From Victivallales bacterium (lineage in GTDB: Bacteria; Verrucomicrobiota; Lentisphaeria; Oligosphaerales; Oligosphaeraceae): a stretch of 9,206 nucleotides of DNA. The stretch lies in the NCBI GenBank assembly GCA_900769285.1, contig CAAGGB010000229.1, forward strand, positions 1 to 9,206. Reading direction: 5' to 3'. This document shows positions 4,247 through 9,206 of the stretch, one piece after another; position 1 is the first letter of the stretch; each line of letters opens with the position of its first letter. Made by a program: the position numbers and the translations under genes. The notes under the pieces were generated by a model. It made no database searches. It had not been told where the DNA came from and worked only from the letters and a program-made list of their open reading frames with translations.

Positions 4247-5911
4247 ATGACACTGTCCCTCACGCCCTTCCGTCCCTCCCAGGTCTTCATCGGCGGCGAA
4301 CTGCGGCACCGCATGGAGCTCACCGCCGACAAGATGCTGCACGGCATCGACATCGAGCGCACCTTCGTCCGGCACTTCCGTGAGCGCAAGGCCGAGCCCG
4401 ATGTCCCCGGCGGCTTCGCCGGCTACGGCATGTTCCTCGACGCCATCGTCAAGGCCGCCGCACACGGCATCGGCGGCGACGAACTCCGCGCCTTCAAGTC
4501 GCATCGGCTCGCCGAGCTCATCGACACCCAGACGCCCGACGGCGCCATCACCATCTTCGACGGCAAAATCGGCTTCTGGGACAACCACGAGCAGGCGTAC
4601 CTCATCCAGGCGCTCGTCCTCGACCACCGTCATTTCGGCGCCGCGTCCTCGCTGGCCGCCGCCATCCGCCTGGGCGACTTCCTCATCGCCCGCCAGTCGC
4701 CACTCCAACTGGGACTGGAGACCGCGATGCTCATGCTCGCCCAGGAATCCGGCGAACCGCGCTTCCACGACTACTGCCGCTCCGCGCTCTGCATCGACGC
4801 GCCCCTCGCCGAGTACGACCGCAGGCTCCCCGTCAACGGCATCCAGCACGTCTACACCTACGTCGCCCGCATCCTCGCACAGCTCCAGCACGCACAGCTC
4901 GCCGAACAACCCGCGCCCGAGGAGGCCTACGGGCTCTTCCGGCGCGTCCTCAGCGACTACTCCTCCATTTCCGGCACCTGCTCCGGCGGCTTCCACTGGG
5001 GCGAAATCTGGGACCGCACCCAGACGGGACTCGGACGCTGGGGCGAGACCTGCGTCTCCGCCTATCTGCTCCGCTGCACCGCCAAGATGCTCGAATTCGA
5101 CGCCCCGCCGCTCCTGGGCGACCTCTACGAGCGCATCATGTACAACGCGCTGTTCGGCGCACAGTCCGAAGACGGCACCAGACAGCGCTACTTCTCCCCC
5201 TTCAACGAGCCGGGCGTCTGGTACGAGAACGAAACCTACTGCTGCCCCAACAACCTGCGCCGCATGATGTTCGAGCTGTCGGACGCCATCTATTTCCGCA
5301 CACCTGACGGCCTCGCCGTCAACCTCTACCACGAGTCCGCGCTGCGCGACGGCGAGCTGCACGTCACGCAGCGCACGCGCTATCCCGAGGACGGCACGGT
5401 CGAGCTCACCGTCGAGACGCCGCAGCCCCTGACCCTCCATCTGCGCATCCCACAGTGGTGCCCCCACGCCGAGGTGACGGTCGCCGACGAGACGCGCCAG
5501 GCCACCCCCGGCACCTGGCACGACGTCGACCTCCCCGCTGGTGCCAGCCGACTCGTCCTGCGGCTGACCATGCCGCTCCAGCTCGTCGCCGGCACCATGG
5601 CCCAGAGCGGATGCGTCGCGCTCCGCCGCGGACCCCTCGTCTACGCCCTCAGCGCGACCCGCAACGGACTCTCCGGCCACCAGACCGACCTCGTCGCCAT
5701 CCGCAACAGCCAGCCGCCCCGCCTCCTCGCCGACGGCGCCATCCGGCTCTCCTGCGTCATCGACAACCAGACCCACCCCGTCCGCGACCTCACCTTCACC
5801 CGCTTCTGCGACGAGACGCGCGACCGCACCTTCTTCCCGCTCGTCGAGGACCATGGAGCCATGCCCGTCGTGCCCGACGAGCTCTATCATCCCGCCGCAC
5901 TTCCCTTCTGA
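4247..5911 (+). CDS. GH127 (DUF1680) beta-L-arabinofuranosidase-like glycoside hydrolase
   Basis: A 554-aa protein with an alpha/alpha-barrel catalytic part followed by beta-rich sequence. GH127 enzymes of the HypBA1 type remove beta-L-arabinofuranose using a zinc-bound cysteine nucleophile. The matching residues here are ETC (E267, C269) and the CC pair C332-C333, as zinc ligands with C332 as nucleophile, and E253 (WGEIW) as likely acid/base. YERIMYNALFGAQSEDG and YCCPNNLRRM are characteristic. E253 is 14 residues before E267, against 16 in HypBA1 as I recall it, so the active-site loop is a little shorter. No signal peptide is seen, so it probably acts on imported oligosaccharides in the cytoplasm. 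The related family GH146 is an alternative. It starts 9 bp after hpt with no Shine-Dalgarno. Confidence 0.9.
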   Translation: MTLSLTPFRPSQVFIGGELRHRMELTADKMLHGIDIERTFVRHFRERKAEPDVPGGFAGYGMFLDAIVKAAAHGIGGDELRAFKSHRLAELIDTQTPDGAITIFDGKIGFWDNHEQAYLIQALVLDHRHFGAASSLAAAIRLGDFLIARQSPLQLGLETAMLMLAQESGEPRFHDYCRSALCIDAPLAEYDRRLPVNGIQHVYTYVARILAQLQHAQLAEQPAPEEAYGLFRRVLSDYSSISGTCSGGFHWGEIWDRTQTGLGRWGETCVSAYLLRCTAKMLEFDAPPLLGDLYERIMYNALFGAQSEDGTRQRYFSPFNEPGVWYENETYCCPNNLRRMMFELSDAIYFRTPDGLAVNLYHESALRDGELHVTQRTRYPEDGTVELTVETPQPLTLHLRIPQWCPHAEVTVADETRQATPGTWHDVDLPAGASRLVLRLTMPLQLVAGTMAQSGCVALRRGPLVYALSATRNGLSGHQTDLVAIRNSQPPRLLADGAIRLSCVIDNQTHPVRDLTFTRFCDETRDRTFFPLVEDHGAMPVVPDELYHPAALPF

Positions 5912-5926
5912 AACCCGCCTCCCGTC

Positions 5927-8029
5927 ATGTCCCACGCATCCCCCGAAATCCTCGCTCCCGCCGGCTCGCCCGACGCCCTCGAGGCCGCCCTCGACGCCGG
6001 CGCGGACGCCGTCTACTTCGGCCTCCGCCGCCTCAACGCCCGTCGCGGCGCCACCAACTTCGAGCCCGACCAGCTTCCACAGACCGTCGCGCGCATCCAC
6101 CAGGCGGGCGCCAAGGCCTACCTGACGCTCAACATCCAGCTCGTCCAGCGCGAACTCGGCCTCGCGTTCCGCACGCTCCAGTGCGCCTCGGACGCCCAGG
6201 TGGACGCCGTGCTGGTCACGGATCCCGCCCTGCTGGCGGCCGCGCCGCACTTCCCGCGGCTGTCGTTCCACTTCAGTACCCAGGCCGGCGTCTCCTCCTC
6301 CGCCGGCGTGCGGGCGGCGCGCGAACTGGGACTGACCCGCGTCGTCGTCGCCCGCGAACTCTCCCGCGACGAGCTGGCGGCCTGCACGGCCTGCGGCGGC
6401 GTCGAGATTGAGGCGTTCGTGCAGGGCGCCCACTGCTTCTCCTGCTCCGGACACTGCCTGCTGTCGTCGTGGGGCGGCGGCCGCTCCGGCAACCGCGGCG
6501 CCTGCACCTCGCCCTGCCGCGTCTGCTGGCGCAACTGCCAGGGCGACGCCGCCAACCCGCTCTCCATGCACGACATGTCGCTCCTCCAGGACGTCCAGGA
6601 ACTCCGCGACCTCGGCATCGCCTCACTCAAAATCGAGGGCCGACTCAAGTCACCCGCATGGGTCCGCGAGGCCGTCTCCCTCTACCGACAGGCCCTCGAC
6701 CAGTCCCCGCAGGGACTCGAGGCACGCGTCGCCAGACTCGGCGACTACTCCGGACGACAGCAGTCCGACGGCTTCTTCCAGGGACACCGCGACCACCTCA
6801 CCGGCAGCTCCGCACGACCCGCCGCCAACGCCATCCCCACGGATGACGAGGCCGCCGACGAGCCCCAAAAGCCCGTCCTCCGCGCCGCCATCACCACCGA
6901 CGACCGCGGCGCCACACTCGTCACCCTCGTCTTCGGCGCCGCCCAGGACACCCTCCGACTCCCCAAACAGCGCATCGCCAACGCCTCACGCGCACTCTCC
7001 TGGCAGGAGGCCGCGCCCGCCCTCGCCGACGCGCTCCCACGTGGACAGCAGCCGCCCGACATCACCTTTAATCCACCCGAACTTGCCGAACAGCTCGTCC
7101 CACGAAACTTCCGCAAGCACCTCGCCGATTTCGCCGGACGCTTCTGCCGACAGTGCGCCAAGACCACCGACGGCGTCGTCCGCACCGAGGGCGGACTGCC
7201 CGCACCCGTCGCTGACCTGCTGCGCCCGCGGCAGGCGCCCTGTGCCGACAACCGCCTGACGCTCGGCTCACGGCCGACCCATCTGCGGCTGGATGCCACA
7301 CAGGCCCGCAACCTCACGGAACGCGCCCTCGCCGCCGCCGGCCTCGACCACTGCGACCTCATCCTCGACCTCGCTCCGCAGACGCCCGCCGAGGCCGAGT
7401 CGCTGGCGCGACTCGCGCTGTCCCTCGCCGACCGGCTCGCCGCCGTCGCCCTCCCGGACGTCGTGTACGAGGCGCAGTTGCCGGCGCTGACGCACCTCAT
7501 CGACCTGCTGGCCGACACCGTCCACGCCATCGAGGTGAACTCCTGGGACACCTGGGAACTGGCGCGCGGACGCGGCATCACGCTGTGGGCCGGACCCGGC
7601 TTCGGTGTCCTGAACGCCGTCGCCGCCGCCCAGCTCGCACGGCTCGGCTGCGAACGGGTGACGGTCTCACCCGAAATCGACCAGGAGCAACTGCAGGAGC
7701 TCTGCGCGGCGGCGACTGTCCCGCTGTCCCTCACGGTCTTCTCCCATCTGCGGCTCATGGTCACCCGCGCACAGCTCCCCGAGGGCTTCGCTCCCGAGGA
7801 CGACGCCCGCCTCGAGGACGCGCGACACACCGTCCTGGAACCACGGCGCGAGGGCGCCGTCACCGCCCTCCGCTCCGCCGTCCCACTCGACTGGCGACAA
7901 CTCCGAAACCCCGACGTCAAGGTCGCCATGATCGTCCTCGACGCCATCGGCGCTCCACGCCTCCCCGGTCGGGACGCACCCTCCGACGGCGACACGTCCC
8001 TCTTCAACTACAACCGCCGCCTGCGCTGA
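5927..8029 (+). CDS. U32-family protein, RlhA-like (RNA hydroxylation type)
   Basis: A 700-aa protein of the peptidase U32 family, whose studied bacterial members (RlhA, TrhP) are iron-sulfur proteins needed for C2501 hydroxylation of 23S rRNA or U34 hydroxylation of tRNA rather than simple proteases. The N-terminal TIM-barrel signature EILAPAGSP (7-15) is followed by GADAVYFG, NARRGATNF and YLTLN. The core EAFVQGAHCFSCSGHCLLS...GRSGNRGACTSPCR contains C170, C173, C177, C193, C197 and C200, several of which are the likely cluster ligands. SLKIEGRLKSP is at 233-243. The length matches the long RlhA class (about 650 aa) better than TrhP (about 450 aa); the C-terminal half is less conserved and may be the DUF3656 region. 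It starts 15 bp after the GH127 gene without a Shine-Dalgarno and is the last gene of the cluster. Confidence 0.9.
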   Translation: MSHASPEILAPAGSPDALEAALDAGADAVYFGLRRLNARRGATNFEPDQLPQTVARIHQAGAKAYLTLNIQLVQRELGLAFRTLQCASDAQVDAVLVTDPALLAAAPHFPRLSFHFSTQAGVSSSAGVRAARELGLTRVVVARELSRDELAACTACGGVEIEAFVQGAHCFSCSGHCLLSSWGGGRSGNRGACTSPCRVCWRNCQGDAANPLSMHDMSLLQDVQELRDLGIASLKIEGRLKSPAWVREAVSLYRQALDQSPQGLEARVARLGDYSGRQQSDGFFQGHRDHLTGSSARPAANAIPTDDEAADEPQKPVLRAAITTDDRGATLVTLVFGAAQDTLRLPKQRIANASRALSWQEAAPALADALPRGQQPPDITFNPPELAEQLVPRNFRKHLADFAGRFCRQCAKTTDGVVRTEGGLPAPVADLLRPRQAPCADNRLTLGSRPTHLRLDATQARNLTERALAAAGLDHCDLILDLAPQTPAEAESLARLALSLADRLAAVALPDVVYEAQLPALTHLIDLLADTVHAIEVNSWDTWELARGRGITLWAGPGFGVLNAVAAAQLARLGCERVTVSPEIDQEQLQELCAAATVPLSLTVFSHLRLMVTRAQLPEGFAPEDDARLEDARHTVLEPRREGAVTALRSAVPLDWRQLRNPDVKVAMIVLDAIGAPRLPGRDAPSDGDTSLFNYNRRLR

Positions 8030-8030
8030 C

Positions 8031-8124
8031 TTTGTCCTCAAAAGAAGAGTCCACAAAATACGCAAAATAAACAAAATATTGTGTCTGTTCGCGGAGGAAG
8101 CCGAACTTTTTTGTCCACAAAAGG
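8031..8124. repeat. Three copies of a TTTGTCCWCAAAA-like motif
   Basis: Related words occur at 8031-8045 (TTTGTCCTCAAAAAG), 8048-8060 (GAGTCCACAAAAT) and 8111-8124 (TTTGTCCACAAAAG). The third contains the inverted repeat TTTTGT/ACAAAA, and TTGTCCACA differs at one position from the DnaA-box form TTATCCACA. They lie in the gap between the U32 gene and the FAD-dehydrogenase gene. The function is unknown; they could be protein-binding sites or chance in A-rich DNA. Confidence 0.5.
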
Positions 8125-8152
8125 CGAAAAAATACACAAAAAAGACGCAAAT
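8056..8152. other. Phased A-tracts, predicted intrinsically curved DNA
   Basis: A-tracts are centred near 8057.5, 8066.5 and 8075.5. A second series is centred near 8110.5 (as T6), 8121.5, 8130.5, 8141.5 and 8151. Spacings of 9-11 bp approximate one helical turn, which is known to give additive bending. The block contrasts sharply with the GC-rich genes on both sides and lies just upstream of the start at 8181. I find no convincing -35/-10 pair for that gene within it. Confidence 0.6.
8088..8113 (+). terminator. Probable terminator of the plus-strand operon
   Basis: GTTCG (8088-8092) pairs with CGAAC (8103-8107) around a 10-nt loop and is followed by six T (8108-8113). An alternative fold pairs GTT/AAC and CGG/CCG with a bulge. 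The stem is short, so efficiency may be modest. It lies 59 bp after the U32 stop codon and before the next gene on the same strand, which fits an operon end. Confidence 0.6.
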
Positions 8153-8180
8153 TTCTCATGCTTTCCAAGATATATCACAC

Positions 8181-9206
8181 ATGAAGACTGGAGTCCATAT
8201 CGAGGTTGACGCACGGCTGGTTCCCACGGACGACGAGGAGCTGCTGCGCCCGCTCGTCGCCCGCGCCTGCGGCGTGCGCACCGGCGACATTCGCGCCATC
8301 ACCATCACTCGCCGCAGCCTGGACGCGCGCCAGAAGCCAAAGGTCAAGGTCCTCTACGCCATCACCGCCGAGCTGCGCGATGGCGTCACGCCCCATGGTA
8401 AGCTGGAGCCGCCCGCCGACGAGCCGCAGCTCGCCTTCCCCGAGAACCGCTCCGGCGTCCGACAGCCGCTCGTCGTCGGCACCGGCCCGGCCGGCCTCTT
8501 CGGCGCACTCATCCTCGCCATGGCCGGCGCACAGCCCATCGTCGTCGAACGGGGCCGTGACGTCGACCGCCGCCGACACGACATCGACCAGTTCTTCGCC
8601 ACCCGACAGCTCAACCCCGAGAGCAACCTGCTGTTCGGGGAGGGCGGCGCCGGCACCTGGTCCGACGGCAAGCTGTTCACCCGCGTCCGCGACCCGCGCG
8701 GACATCTCGTCCTCCAGACCTTCGTCGACGCCGGCGCACAGCCGGAAATCCTCTACTATGCGCATCCGCATATCGGCTCCGACCGTCTGCCCGCCGTCAT
8801 CGCCGCCATCCGCCAGCGCATCTGCGACCTGGGCGGCACGTTCCTCTGGGATACCCGCGTCACCGCCGTCGAGGGCGACGGACGCTTCCGCGGCCTGCGT
8901 CTCGCGGACGGCTCCCTGCTGACGGGCTCGGCTGCCCTCGTCGCCTGCGGCCACAGCGCACGCAGCCTCATCGAGCAGATGGCCACCCGTGTCGACACCG
9001 CCCTCAAGGGCTTCCAGCTCGGCTGCCGCATCGAGCATACCCAGACCTTCATCAACCGCACCCAGTTCGGCACCGAACACCCATGCCCCGCGCTCGGCGC
9101 CGCCGAATACCTGTTCTCCATCCACGGCGACGACCGCGGACAGGGAGCCACCACCTTCTGCATGTGCCCCGGCGGCGAAATCATCCCCGCCACCTGCGAG
9201 ACCGGC
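8181..9206 (+). CDS. FAD-dependent dehydrogenase, COG2509-like (3' end cut by window)
   Basis: The frame is open from ATG 8181 to the window edge: 342 codons with no stop. The family is normally around 500 aa or more, so about a third is missing. The N-terminal 95 residues form the small domain typical of the family (SLDARQKPKVKV). Then comes the FAD-binding Rossmann motif VVGTGPAGLFGAL with G100, G102 and G105 and the ribose-binding acidic residue E123. The family signature NLLFGEGGAGTWSDGKL lies at 149-165, and CMCPGGE begins at C327. The substrate of this family is not established. The ATG has no Shine-Dalgarno but gives the expected N-terminus. It follows the operon terminator and a curved A-rich gap, so it is probably transcribed separately. 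Confidence 0.88.
   Translation, partial: MKTGVHIEVDARLVPTDDEELLRPLVARACGVRTGDIRAITITRRSLDARQKPKVKVLYAITAELRDGVTPHGKLEPPADEPQLAFPENRSGVRQPLVVGTGPAGLFGALILAMAGAQPIVVERGRDVDRRRHDIDQFFATRQLNPESNLLFGEGGAGTWSDGKLFTRVRDPRGHLVLQTFVDAGAQPEILYYAHPHIGSDRLPAVIAAIRQRICDLGGTFLWDTRVTAVEGDGRFRGLRLADGSLLTGSAALVACGHSARSLIEQMATRVDTALKGFQLGCRIEHTQTFINRTQFGTEHPCPALGAAEYLFSIHGDDRGQGATTFCMCPGGEIIPATCETG

Noticed and set aside
3635..6571. A 978-codon open frame on the minus strand
   Set aside because: It lies antisense to hpt, the GH127 gene and part of the U32 gene, all of which share one plus-strand frame. High GC3 codon bias removes antisense stops, and the translation is low-complexity (Ala/Gly/Val/Asp-rich) with no family motif.
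8111..8139. Promoter for the FAD-dehydrogenase gene using TTGTCC and TACACA
   Set aside because: Only 4 of 6 and 3 of 6 consensus matches with a 16-bp spacer in a repetitive A-rich region; too weak to call.
8030..8180. Replication origin suggested by A-rich DNA and a DnaA-box-like word
   Set aside because: There is a single near-match only, with no box cluster and no dnaA, dnaN or other origin-linked gene nearby.

Overview
The window is GC-rich in its genes, roughly two-thirds G+C with strong G/C preference at third codon positions. Its intergenic gaps are distinctly A-rich. The gene set suggests an anaerobic or gut-type bacterium: a double [4Fe-4S] QueG-like protein, a U32 hydroxylation-type protein, a COG2509 flavoprotein, a GH127 glycosidase, and an XRE-cupin regulator paired with an acyl-CoA ligase. 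Several internal plus-strand genes lack a recognisable Shine-Dalgarno sequence. A member of the PVC group (Kiritimatiellota, Lentisphaerota or Verrucomicrobiota) is my best guess. This is inference only, because no marker gene settles the taxonomy.

Left end (1-365, minus strand): a tRNA-Arg gene with anticodon CCG and an encoded CCA end lies at 221-297. Its 3' side (lower coordinates) holds a strong intrinsic terminator at 186-216. Beyond it is a low-complexity zone built from a 9-bp purine-rich tandem repeat and two copies of a hairpin with a GCGAAGC tip. Read on the minus strand, each hairpin is followed by a T-rich tract, so the tRNA gene is followed by three terminator-like modules in series.

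Minus-strand operon (366-2646): an XRE-cupin regulator (2077-2646) is followed after 25 bp by an AMP-forming acyl-CoA synthetase (366-2051). A good sigma70-type promoter lies at 2761-2789. Between it and the regulator's start codon is a well-formed intrinsic terminator (2686-2721). The operon therefore appears to have an attenuator-like leader, or a short terminated RNA of about 70 nt. This is the most interesting regulatory feature here.

Plus-strand operon (2916-8029): a divergent promoter at about 2819-2847 leads into four closely packed genes. They are a short QueG-like double-cluster iron-sulfur protein, a hypoxanthine phosphoribosyltransferase (ATGA overlap), a GH127/DUF1680 beta-L-arabinofuranosidase-like enzyme (9-bp gap) and a large U32-family protein resembling RlhA (15-bp gap). 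The set mixes RNA-modification-type, purine-salvage and carbohydrate functions. It ends at a probable terminator at 8088-8113.

Right end (8030-9206): an A-rich gap of about 150 bp carries helically phased A-tracts and three copies of a TTTGTCCWCAAAA-like motif. It precedes a COG2509-type FAD-dependent dehydrogenase gene that starts at 8181 and runs off the window. I found no mobile element, CRISPR array, defence locus or recognisably new multi-gene system. The novelty candidates are regulatory and structural DNA, plus the truncated QueG-like protein.
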